Shown here one piece after another: positions 1 to 10,042 of a stretch of 64,000 nt of DNA. Position numbers and translations under genes: made by a program. The notes below the pieces were generated by a model. The model saw nothing but the letters and a program-made list of their open reading frames with translations. It ran no database searches and was not told the origin of the DNA. Numbering within the stretch: position 1 is the first letter of the stretch; each line of letters begins with the position of its first letter. The stretch lies in NCBI GenBank assembly GCA_024364735.1, contig JAGFNQ010000853.1:334749-398748 (forward strand), in the 5' to 3' direction. Source of the DNA: Boesenbergia rotunda. Lineage: Eukaryota > Streptophyta > Magnoliopsida > Zingiberales > Zingiberaceae.

Positions 1-941
1 TCATACATCACATGTCATCCATGTTCATACATCACATTTCATGCATACATGCATCATGTTTTCATACATGTTCATATATTCATCATATTTTATTCATGTT
101 CATACATACATCATATGTCATACATGTTCATATGTTCATCATATTTCATACATGCCTCATAATTCGTACATGCATCATATTTCAATCAAACATCTCATTT
201 AATCATCTCATGCATATACATCTCATATCATTTCACATACTCATCACATAAAATAATTCCACCTTCCTAAACCCTAATGTTCATCATATTTCATACATGC
301 CTCATAATCCGTACATGCATCATATTTCAATCAAACATCTCATTTAATCATCTCATGCATATACATCTCATATCATTTCACATACACATCACATAAAATA
401 ATTCCACCTTCCTAAACCCTAATGTTCATCATAGGTAAATCAATCATCCCTAAACCCTCATCTTCCTAAGTTGGCCGAATATTGTAAGGGTAGGGTAGGC
501 TAGGTTTTTGACATCCAATCTTCACACAATTATCTTACCTACACTACTAACCATTTACTCATCCTAGGATAACAAACAACCCAAAACTCTAATTCAATCC
601 TCTTGGGCCGAAAGTTGTAGGATAGGGTAGGCTTGGTTTTTGGCACCAAATTCTCACACAACCAATTATACAAACATCTTGTATACAATATCATACCATA
701 TATTAAACATGGATAAACTTTTGGATAATTCCACCCTCACTAATCCCTTCTCTAGGTCTTGGCCGAAACTTACACAAGGGGTAACCCTAGAATTTTGTAC
801 ATAACACCATTAAGAAAACCCATACACATTTACATTAAGTTTTAAGGAATGTATTCCTATAACCAAAGGGACCAAGGCCTCCCTCCAAGGGGGTGGCCGA
901 AAGTCTTCGGGTACTCTTGATCCCTAGTTTCTATACCAACC
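1..941 (-). repeat. Gypsy LTR fragment, inverted, partial
   Basis: No gene is visible. The text is rich in TTGGCCGAAA blocks, the reverse complement of the TTTCGGCCAA blocks that recur every 100-150 bp in the plus-strand Gypsy LTRs of this window. The 770-930 part resembles 2760-2960 in wording and order (gene-free, GGCCGAAA followed by an AACCCTA-rich run). It is therefore read as a minus-strand LTR piece of the same broad family, cut by the window edge on the left. Bases 933-940, read on the minus strand, give TTGGTATA. This resembles the start of an initiator-Met primer site next to the LTR end at 942, so the two LTR pieces may once have belonged to one element. Confidence 0.6.
132..433. 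repeat. 145-bp tandem duplication in LTR fragment
   Basis: A 145-bp unit beginning ATGTTCATCATATTTCATAC runs from 132 to 276 and is repeated from 277 to 421 with only a few changes. The first 12 bases of a third copy follow at 422-433. It is a local duplication within LTR-derived AT-rich sequence. No coding content is apparent. Confidence 0.85.
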
Positions 942-3365
942 TGTAACGCCCGCCCTTATATCTACTCTCGGGGCGGGGTTACGTACTACTCATTCATATA
1001 ATTTTAATCATAAAAGAAAAACATAAGTGCTAAGCCTATTAGTCAGTGCATGCCAGTCAGATATCATGCTTTAATGTTTAGAACATTTTATTTCTTTGGA
1101 GCATAGTCCTAGGTTTCTATGCATCTTAAGTTCACAAGTAATTCAACTCAAACATATAAGAGTGATCACTAATATTCAAAAGTACCAACTCTAATCACTA
1201 GCATTTATTATTAAAGGAAACATAGGCATAGTAATGTAGATATGAGAATCTTTCTTTCCCGAGCCACCACCCCACACATCTTCAGCCCACCTGCCTCTTC
1301 CTCTAGTTTAAGTGTCCATTACCTTTATCTGCAGCATAAGACAACACATAAACTAGTAAGCACAAATGCTTAGTAAGGATCCTGTCCTACTCGCAAAATC
1401 CATACGAAAGCATACAACATGTACACATAATAAATCATAAGCATGAGTTCATCATAGCATACTAAACATCAAAGTTTCTAAGCAAGCAGTATAAAGTATG
1501 GAATGCATATACATAAGGATGCTTAACTTTTAAAATCATACTTTTAAATACTTAAAAATCATCGTATCATCATTGGGGGTCCTCGGCTTGTACCACATAC
1601 ATACATCATAAGCGCGCATCCCTAAGTAGATACGAGGTAGCGAGCCCCGACCTACTAGGGTAAGGACAGCATAGTCGGTAGTCCCAGAACCGGGGCGTTC
1701 TTAAGGTGCCCATCCCTGTTGCACAGCTACGGTAGTGCCAGAACCGTGGACAGCATAGTCGGTAGTCCAGAACCGGGGCGTTCTTAAGGTGCCCATCCCT
1801 TGGACCCATACTTCGGTCCGGTACAAGCCCATTCATAAAGTAAAATACTTTACATGCTTTTACATATATGCTAAGGAATACTCCAAATCCACTCTTATGG
1901 GACACACCACTCTTCAAGGGTGCTCATGATCCCGTAGGGACACACCACACAACATAAGGGGTGCTCTTGATCCCATACTTAGTGGAGTATCCTTTCAAGC
2001 ATTTTATCATACACATCACATGCAATTCATAAAGGGTGCCACGTGGGCTATATAAACATGCTCATACATATGTCATATTTCAACCACTTACACAAACTTA
2101 TATATGACAAGATTGGTCACATAAATCATATTCCTGTCATAGAAAGTGGTAGCATACTTCATGAGTTAATAGAGTTCTTCTTAACCCTAAACCTAAGGTC
2201 TTGGACGAAAGTCAAAGTAGAGATATCTTAGGTTTTTGACATCAAACATCACATACAAGTATCATATCTATATCCATCATATATCATTCTAAGCATAGCA
2301 TACATCATGGGGTAATCAAGCTTCACAAACCTAATGTTCTATGCTTGGCCGAATATCACATGCTAGGGGAAAGGTTAAGTTTTCCTATCAAACATTCCCT
2401 TAAACATCACATGCATATACATATCATTATTCCCAAACATAAGCATATCTCCTAGGGTAGTTTAACCTTCACAAACCCTAACCTTAGGGAGTTGGCCGAA
2501 TGGTGTAGGGTAGGGGAAATTAGGGTTTTTGAATCAACATTCATACAAGCATTTACACAAACATCTCACATACCTATCATGCCACTTATTAAACATAGAT
2601 TTCATCATAAGATAATTATGCAACCCTAATCTCTAATCCCTCTAGGGTTGGCCGATCTCAAGGGTAAGGGAAACTAGGTTTCTTGAAATCAAATCTTCAC
2701 ACCAACATTTATACAAGCATTTTGTCTACACTACTAAGCATGGATATATCATAGGAATCATACAACCTTAAAACCCTCTTTGCTTCATGCTTTGGCCGAA
2801 AGTCACATAAGGGTAGAACCCTAGTTTTTGTTCACAACATCATAAAGAAAATCAACATACCTATATACCCTAAGTCTCAAGGGATCTTCTCATGTATTAA
2901 AGAGTAACCAAAGCCTCTCCTAATGGAGGTGGCCGAAACTTACAAAGGGAAAACCCTAATTCTTTTGTACAAGAAAACAACAAGAATCATGCATAACAAT
3001 TACACTGCAGGCGAGGGGATACTTACATCCTTTCACTTGAATTTCACCTTCCCTAAATCTTTAGGGTACCCTTAGTTAAAGTGTGAGTGAGAGTTTCCTT
3101 TGCCAAAGTTTCTCTAGAATTCTTGGCCCTAGTAGAGGGCAAGATCCTTGAATGGTTCTCCTTCCTTCTAATTCCCTAGGGTTAGAACCCTAGGGTTGTG
3201 TTTTTCGAAAATGAAAAGGGAGAAGGAGAAGATGAATTTCGGTGGGGAGAGTGAGGACGAAGAAGAAGGAAGTTATTCCAACTTCTTCCTTCCTTATTTA
3301 TACTTTCTCTCATGAAGAGACATGTCTCTTCATATCCCTAGCTTTAACAAGCATATTTCTTATTC
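942..3365 (-). repeat. Inverted, 5'-truncated Gypsy LTR
   Basis: Position 942 starts TGTAACGCCCG, the reverse complement of the CGGGCGTTACA terminus of the plus-strand LTRs, so this is an LTR read on the minus strand with its 3' end at 942. Blocks shared in reverse with the LTR at 7380-10042 include the gene-free region before the R/U5-like CGCAGAT step near 1330, the accession-like tandem block at 1660-1800, the GGCCGAAA series, and the TATA region near 3295. Homology stops near 3365, about 400 bp before the expected LTR start. It is clearly diverged from element 1's own LTR, so it belongs to a sister subfamily. The open frame at 1606-1917 on the minus strand is repeat-derived and is not called a gene. 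Confidence 0.7.
3292..3333 (-). promoter_or_regulatory. LTR TATA box with 22-bp perfect palindrome
   Basis: Reading the minus strand, TATAAATAAG sits at about 3301-3292. A perfect 22-bp palindrome occupies 3312-3333 (half-site ATGAAGAGACA), about 10 bp upstream. The plus-strand LTRs have equivalent GTGAAGAG...CTCTTCAC inverted repeats before TATAAAT, so this is probably the core promoter of the inverted LTR. Confidence 0.6.
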
Positions 3366-3385
3366 TCTGACTAGATAATACTAGG

Positions 3386-3714
3386 TAATTACTATTTTCT
3401 GTTCTTATGAATGTTTCCTTTGCATGTATCTAGGACTAGATAACTTCTGCTATATTCCTATGTTGTATCTTGTTCAAACCATGTTTGTTCCATGCTTTAG
3501 TGTGTTACATGATCTTCCTATTAGGTTGTACATGCATGTAGATATAAAAGAAAAGAAAAACTATGCTTGGTAAATTAGTCTTCAATAGGCATGTCTACTA
3601 CATTTCTTGTATGTAACTGTTTCATTTGGATATACATGCTACACATGATTGTATAATATGAATGTATGGACCCGTAACCCCGCCTTAAGGGTAGATATAA
3701 GGACGGGCGTTACA
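3386..3714 (+). repeat. Element 1 5' LTR, last ~330 bp only
   Basis: From CTAGGTAATTACTATTTTCT (about 3391) to GGGCGTTACA (ends 3714) the sequence is almost identical to 9709-10042, the end of the 3' LTR. Upstream of 3386 the sequence changes to the inverted LTR, so U3, the TATA box and most of R/U5 are missing. The primer site follows directly. Confidence 0.85.
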
Positions 3715-3717
3715 AGT

Positions 3718-3729
3718 TGGTATCAGAGC
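3718..3729 (+). other. Primer binding site, tRNA-iMet type
   Basis: TGGTATCAGAGC begins three bases after the LTR end CA. It matches the complement of the 3' end of plant initiator methionine tRNA, the usual primer for chromoviruses and many Copia elements. Confidence 0.9.
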
Positions 3730-3899
3730 AGGTTTCCCCTCCATCACACACACATCAAGCTTCCTTCTGCCGCTTCCAAGTAAGAAATCCTAAACTCGCT
3801 TTATTTATTTCATGTACAGTACTACTATATGAGATGATTGATGCTTGCCTAACAAAGTGGTGTTAAGGCTTATATCTATCTATTTACTGTTAATAGATA

Positions 3900-4097
3900 T
3901 GACTAGAGGACGTAGCAATCGGGGTAATGAGACAGTTGAGAGCACAGTGGAATTAGTAGACTGGCTCGAGCATGAGAAAATTGAATGTGTCTCGTTCTAC
4001 CTCACTGGCGACGCCAGGATATGGTGGGAACGGGTAAAAGCTAAAAGGTCAGTGGATCAGATGAAGTGGAAGGACTTCGAGTGCGAATTTCTGTTCT
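3900..4097 (+). pseudogene. gag remnant of element 1
   Basis: The frame starts ATGACTAGAGGACG at 3899 and encodes a short product with WLEHEKIECVSFYLTG and WWERVKAKR. These match the capsid core of element 2's gag (WPEHEKIKCASFCLSG, WWERVKAKR). Compared with that gag, the N-terminal linker has an internal deletion. Everything after DFECEF is gone: the rest of capsid, the CCHC knuckle and the protease active site. The frame then breaks into the protease C-terminal half. This is a non-functional gag that still shows its lineage. Confidence 0.75.
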
Positions 4098-7000
4098 GAC
4101 AACACTGCCCTCGGGTGAGGTGATGCCCTCTACCCAAATGCTACATGCCGCACCAATCAGAATCGCAGATAGGGAACTCTACTGCGATCTGATAGTGCTT
4201 GCTATGTCAGATTATGACGTAATATTGGGCATGGATTTCTTAAATAAATACGGCGCTTCAATCGAGTGTCGTAAACGAAGAGTTATCTTCCGACCCGAGA
4301 CGGGAATTCTCTTTGAATTTATCGGCGAGCCGAAGAAGAAGACTGGCAAATTCTTATCGGCTCTGAAGGCAAGGAAAATGTTAGAGAATGGATGTTCTGG
4401 ATTTCTAGCTCATGTGGTTGATACTCGTCCTAGAAAGGACCCGAAGCTAGAAGACGTCGAAGTCATATGCAACTATCCAGAAGTATTTCCTGATGACTTA
4501 CCTGGGTTAGCACCTGAAAGAGAGGTTGAATTTGCCATTGATTTGATTCCTGGTACTAACCCCATCTCGAAAGCACCATACCGAATGGCGCCGACTGAAT
4601 TGAAGGAATTGCAAGGACAACTACAAGAGCTTCTCGACAAGGGACTTATTCGCCCTAGTCATTCCCCCTGGGGAGCTCCCGTACTGTTCGTGAAGAAGAA
4701 GGATGGGTCGATGCGTATGTGTATCGACTATCGGGCATTAAACAATGTGACCATCAAGAACAGGTACCCTCTACCCAGGATAGATGATCTGTTCGATCAG
4801 TTAAAGGGAGCTACGGTTTTCTCTAAGATCGATCTGAGGTCTGGTTATCATCAAGTCGGGTGAAAAATGAGGACATACCCAAAACTGCTTTCCGGACGAG
4901 ATACGGACATTATGAGTTCGTAGTGATGCCGTTTGGAGTTACTAATGCTCCGGCAATATTCATGGACCTTATGAATCGGATTTTCTCGGCATTTCTCGAC
5001 AGATTTGTGATCGTCTTCATCGACGACATCCTTATCTATTCAAGGACTTCTGAAGAGCATGCAGAGCACCTGGGTATAGTATTACAGATTCTTCAGAAAG
5101 AACAACTGTATGCTAAATTTTCTAAATGTGAGTTCTGGCTGAATCAAGTGTCATTCTTGGGACATGTTATCTCCAAGGACGGAGTGATGGTCGACCCAAT
5201 TAAAATTGAGGCCGTAAGTAACTGGTCCAGACCCAAGAATGCCAGTGAGGTCAGAAGTTTTCTGGGGTTAGCAGGTTACTACAGAAAATTCGTAGAGAAC
5301 TTCTCTCGGATTGCAGCCCCTATGACAGCTCTTACAAAGAAAGATAAGAAATATACCTGGACCGAGGAATGTGAGAAGAGTTTCTCTGAACTAAAAAGGA
5401 GACTGACTAGCGCTCCTATATTGACTCTTCCGGAAAATGATACGGGTTTCGATATGTACAGCGACGCATCCAAACTGGGACTCGGAGCTGTACTTATGCA
5501 AAATGGGAAGGTAATTGCCTATGCCTCTAGGCAACTGAAGGAACATGAAAAGAATTATCCTACCCATGATTTGGAATTAGCAGCGGTGGTCTTTGCGCTG
5601 AAAACATGGAGGCATTATTTATATGGCACTCAGTGCAAGGTCTTTACTGATCACCAGAGTCTGCGGTATTTCTTTACCCAGAAAGACCTGAATATGCGAC
5701 AACGCCGATGGCTCGAGTTGGTCAAGGACTACGACTGTGAGATCTTGTACCATCCGGGAAAAGCCAACAAGGTAGCTGATGCTCTCAGTAGAAAATCATG
5801 TGCTACTTTAATATCTTTGTCGGCTTTGTCACAAACCTTAGGGAAAGAGATTATGGATTTCGGAATCGAGATTATATCGGGACAGCTTTCTACTCTACAG
5901 ATTGCGCCGACATTATTTGATGGTATTCTGGAGAAGCAGAATCTTGATCCGAGTTTTCGGAGAATCAAGCAAGAAATTCTTGAAGGCAAGGACGAGGGAT
6001 TCCGGATTTCCGATAGTGGAGTTTTATATCTCCGGGATCGATTATGCGTTCCCGACGACTCCGACTTACGGATGAGGATACTCAAAGAAGCTCACGGAAC
6101 ACCTTATGCGATGCATCCTGGGTCTACCAAGATGTATCAAGATCTGAAGGGCAAATTTTGGTGGTCCGGCATGAAGAAAGATGTAGCCCATTATATTAGC
6201 ATGTGTTTGACCTGCCAGAGGGTCAAAGCAGAACACCAGAGACCTGGGGGAGTTCTGCAGTCTCTACCTATTCCCGAGTGGAAATGGGAGGACATATCTA
6301 TGGATTTCATATCAGGGCTACCTCGGACTACGAATGGATATGATAGTATATGGGTTATTGTGGACCGGCTGACCAAGTCCGCGCATTTTCTGGCTATCAG
6401 GATGACTTATTCAGTGGAGCAGTTGGCTCAACTGTACGTCAAGGAGATTGTCCGACTACACGGGGTTCCCAAGACCATCGTCTCTGACCGAGATGGTCGA
6501 TTTACTTCTGATTTTTGGGGACACGTGCAGAAGGCCCTTGGCACGAAGCTGAAGTTCAGTACAGCCTTTCACCCCCAGACTGACGGGCAGACTGAACGAG
6601 TAAACCAGATACTAGAAGATATGTTACGAGCTTGCACCTTGGACTTCAAGGGAAGCTGGTGTCGATACCTGAGCCTGGCAGAGTTTGCTTATAACAACAG
6701 TTATCAGGCTATTATCGGGATGGCACCGTACGAAGCACTATACGGAAGGAAATGCAGATCTCCTTTATGCTGGCATGAGAGTGGTGAAAAGAGGGAAATG
6801 GGACTCCAGACTGATATTATTAATGAGACCACTCAGGCCATAAAGAATATCCGCCAGAGGATAGAGACTGCTCAGAGTCGGCAAAAGAACTACGCTGATA
6901 AGCGACGCAGACCGCTCGAGTTCGAGGTTGGGGATTCGGTATTTCTTGAAGGTAGCCCCTATGAAAGGGGTGATGAGATTCGGAAAGAAGGGGAAACTGA

Positions 7001-7344
7001 GTCCGCGATACGTGGGACCCTATCAGATTTTGAGACGAGTAGGCAAGGTGGCCTACGAGCTGGAGCTACCGCCAGAAATGGCGGCTATCCACAACGTCTT
7101 CCATGTGTCGATGCTTAAGAAGTGTACCCCTGATGCGAGTCAAATGATAGAACCCCCACCAGTGCAAGAACAAGAGAGTCTTAGTTCCGAACGCCGACCG
7201 ATCCAGATCCTCGATCGGGAAGTTAAAAGACTAAGGAACAAGGAAATATCCTTAGTAAAAGTTCTGTGGCGGAACGAGCAGTTCGAAGAAGCCACCTGGG
7301 AACAGGAAGATACGATGCGATCAAAGTATCCAGAACTATTTTAA
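4090..7344 (+). pseudogene. pol of element 1: PR(C-term)-RT-RNH-IN-chromodomain
   Basis: The first frame (to 4863) carries the protease C-terminal motif DVILGMDFL and the RT fingers up to SGYHQV. A 1-base loss near 4857 shifts the frame, and the second frame (4860-7118) continues RT with VMPFGVTNAP and the catalytic FIDD near 5016-5027. RNase H follows (FDMYSDASKLG, FTDHQSLRYF), then the HHCC integrase zinc finger (HPGSTK, CLTCQ) and the DDE core (MDFISGL, VSDRDGRFTS, TDGQTERVNQ). A 1-base gain near 6945 shifts the frame again into 6928-7344, with GPYQILRRVG and a chromodomain-like C-terminus (LVKVLWR, EEATWE). In the living state it would be one polyprotein. The protease DTG and all upstream sequence are deleted. 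Confidence 0.9.
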
Positions 7345-7365
7345 AGTTCGGGACGAACTTTCTAT

Positions 7366-7379
7366 AAGAGGGGGAGGAT
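7366..7379 (+). other. Polypurine tract of element 1
   Basis: AAGAGGGGGAGGAT lies immediately before the 3' LTR start TGTAAC, 20 bases after the pol stop. This is the plus-strand primer position of LTR retrotransposons. Confidence 0.85.
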
Positions 7380-7710
7380 TGTAACACCCCAAATTTGTCA
7401 ATGTAAAAATCATGACAATGTATAAAAATGGTTATAATAAAATGATATGAATTTCATGCAATCACATGCCAGGAAATGTTATGAATGCATGAAATATTAT
7501 ATTCATGAAATATTATTATCATGAAATATTAGCATGAAATATTATATTCATGAATATGGAATATTAAAAATATTATGAAATAATATTTTTGGAATATTAT
7601 GAAATATTCTGAATTCATAAAATAATATTCATATTATGAAATTTCATGATGGGCTTGGTTTATTGGGCTTGGAAATGAATGGTGCTAAAAAGAAAGTGCA
7701 AAGTGGAGGA

Positions 7711-7775
7711 AGCAAGGATTGAACCTTGGACCTCCTAGTTGCACTCACCATGTCATAACCAATGAACCAAGCAAT
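7711..7775 (-). other. Antisense tRNA-like segment in LTR
   Basis: Read on the minus strand, the segment has a perfect T-arm (CAAGG, loop TTCAATC, CCTTG) and an upstream TTGGTTCATTGGTTA box resembling a D-arm. Homologous segments sit in the LTRs at 12662, 19992 and 33102. The anticodon arm is not convincing here, so this is called a tRNA relic and not a gene. Confidence 0.45.
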
Positions 7776-8850
7776 ATTTCATGTAGAAGGAGAAAGGAAC
7801 ATGCTTGTTAAGTGCGTAAGAGTGAAGAGACATGCTTCTTCACAAGAGGTGTATAAATAGGATTAAGAGAAGGAAGTTAGAGGAAGTTACTTTATTTTTC
7901 TTCCTCCTTTCTTCTTCTTGCCGAGCCTAGCCCTCTTCCCTTTGCCAATTTCGAAACCAACAACCAAGGGTTCTAACCCTAGGGCAACTACAAGGAGGAA
8001 AGCCAAGTACCAAGACCAAGGAACTCTTAGAGAAAAGTTGGAAGAAAAGAGGATCTTCACATACCCTCCAAGTGTAGGGTACCCTACGGTTTAAAGAAAT
8101 TTCCAGCGCTAGGATGTAAGTATCCTCTCGCCTGTGGCATAATTGTTATCGAATGTATGTTAGATTCATTCTTTTGAAAAATCACAAGAACTTCCCTAGT
8201 GGAAGTTTCGGCCAACTCATGTAAGGGGTCCAAGAGAAGGTTTTGATCCAACTTTGATGCATGGGAAGGCCTTAAGACTTAGGGTATACATGTAGATGGA
8301 TTTCCTTCATGGTGTCAAGAACAAAAAACTAGGGTTTTGTCCTTTAAGGGGTTTCGGCCACACCCTAAGGAATGAGTGAGGGAATTTTTCAATACATGAA
8401 AACAACCCTTAAGACCTAGGGTATACTCATAGGTGATGTTTCCAAATTTTTGGAAGGACAAAATTAGGGTTTGACACCCTACAAGGTTTCGGCCAAACCC
8501 TTGTAATTTAGGGTTAGTGGATGCTAACCCCACTTGAGGCTTAAACCATGGTTCAATTGTTAGCATGAAGTGTACTTGAGGTGTTTGTAGAAATGCTTGA
8601 ATGAATGCTTTAATTGGATGAAAAAAAAAGGAAATTCCCTTACATGTGACTTTCGGCCAACCCTAGTCCTAGGGTTGGGAAGTACTTGATGAAATCACGA
8701 AGCATGCTATTAATTATATGATATGAGTATAATGTATGTGACCTATCTTGTTAGGTATAAAAGCATGCCTTATAGCCCATGGGGCACCTTGATGATATGA
8801 ACATGATGTGGTTGATAATATGCTTAAAAGAGATACTCTATTGAAACTGG

Positions 8851-8921
8851 GATCAAGAGCACCCGAATGCGTGGTGTGTCCCTAGGGGATCAAGAGCACC
8901 CGAATGTGTGGTGTGTCCCTT
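8851..8921. repeat. Duplicated block in element 1 LTR
   Basis: The phrase GGATCAAGAGCACCCGAATG followed by GTGGTGTGTCCCT occurs twice in tandem. Versions of the same phrase appear in reverse near 1918-1980 in the inverted LTR, so the block is old and shared by both subfamilies. Confidence 0.75.
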
Positions 8922-10042
8922 GAGAAGTGATTAAAGAGTACCTTTAGGCATATACATATATGAGTAATTGCATGATAAATTACTTTACTTTGAAAGTTGT
9001 GTACCCGACTCGGAAGGGGGTCGTTAAACAAATCCAATGAGCATGTTAAGGTCATGGCATTGGTAGGACGGAAGGGTCCTGCTCTAATTAGATTGGTGGC
9101 TCGCTACCCCAATTTATTAGGGAACGCGCATGATGTGGTGGTACGACAACTGGGCCCTAGATGATGATGATATGATATTTTGAAGTACTTACCATTATGG
9201 AACTTTTTGAAAAACATATTTTCTCATCATGTGATCTTGTTCCGTAAAGTACTTAGAGATAAATTGATGTGATGTTTATGATGCTTGATGAGATGCTTAT
9301 GATGCTGATAATTCTATCTGACTTCTGTGTACATGATATGATGTATTGATGTGGATTTTGCGAGTAGGCCCGGATTCTTACTAAGCATGTTTTGCTTACT
9401 AGTTCCTGTTATTTTTCTTATGCTGCAGATAGCGGTAAGAAATACTCGAACTAAAGGAAGAGGCAGAGGGAAGGTTGGAGGATGTGTGTGGTGATGGCTC
9501 GGGAAAGAACAAAGATTCTATCTACCTTGTTTTGTCTAGAATCTAAGCTGCTTCCCATAATTACTATTGAAATTGTATTGCTATACTCTGAATGGGTGAT
9601 GATCATGACTACTCTACTGTGATTGAGTTAGTGGTATGGAACCTGAAGTATGCTAGATAATACTATCATTAATGTTTAAATGTTGTAGAATGCATGCTAA
9701 GGAAAATACTAGGTAATTACTATTTTCTGTTCTTATGAATGTTTCCTTTGCATGTATCTAGGACTAGATAACTTCTGCTATATTCCTATGTTGTATCTTG
9801 TTCAAACCATGTTTGTACCATGCTTTAGTGTGTTACATGATCTTCCTATTAGGTTGTACATGCATGTAGATATAAAAGAAAAGAAAAACCATGCTTGGTA
9901 AATTAGTCTTCAATAGGCATGTCTACTACATTTCTTGTATGTAACTGTTTCATTTGGATATACATGCTACACATGATTGTATAATATGAATGTATGGACC
10001 CGTAACCCCGCCTTAAGGGTAGATATAAGGACGGGCGTTACA

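Larger units (their letters stand above)
3386..10042 (+). mobile_element. Gypsy chromovirus element 1 (Tekay/Del-like), defective
   Basis: The order is truncated 5' LTR (3386-3714), initiator-Met primer site (3718-3729), gag remnant, PR-RT-RNase H-integrase-chromodomain pol, polypurine tract (7366-7379) and 3' LTR (7380-10042). Integrase lies after RNase H, as in Ty3/Gypsy. The GPYQIL motif and the C-terminal chromodomain-like end place it among chromoviruses, and the long LTR suggests Tekay/Del (inference). It cannot be autonomous: gag zinc finger and protease active site are deleted, pol has two 1-bp frameshifts, and the 5' LTR has lost its U3. On the right it abuts a truncated Tat-type element directly. 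Confidence 0.85.
7380..10042 (+). repeat. 3' LTR of element 1 (2663 bp)
   Basis: It runs from TGTAACACCC to GGGCGTTACA. From 5' to 3' it holds an AT-rich ATGAAATATTA repeat block (about 7490-7640), an antisense tRNA-like segment (7711-7775), TATAAATA at 7852-7859, a series of TTTCGGCCA blocks spaced about 100-150 bp, a duplicated 34-36 bp block at 8851-8921, and the CTTATGCTGCAGATAGCGGTAAG step near 9420. It shares its last 330 bp almost unchanged with 3386-3714. It ends flush against the Tat-type element, and no matching target duplication was found because the left end of the element is lost. Confidence 0.85.

Noticed and set aside
1606..1917. Open frame (minus) whose relatives recur at 14459-14707, 21783-22034 and 34982-35284 (plus)
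   Set aside because: All four lie in the same LTR position, over a tandemly duplicated block, with shifting starts and stops. They are conserved because the LTR is, not because of protein selection.
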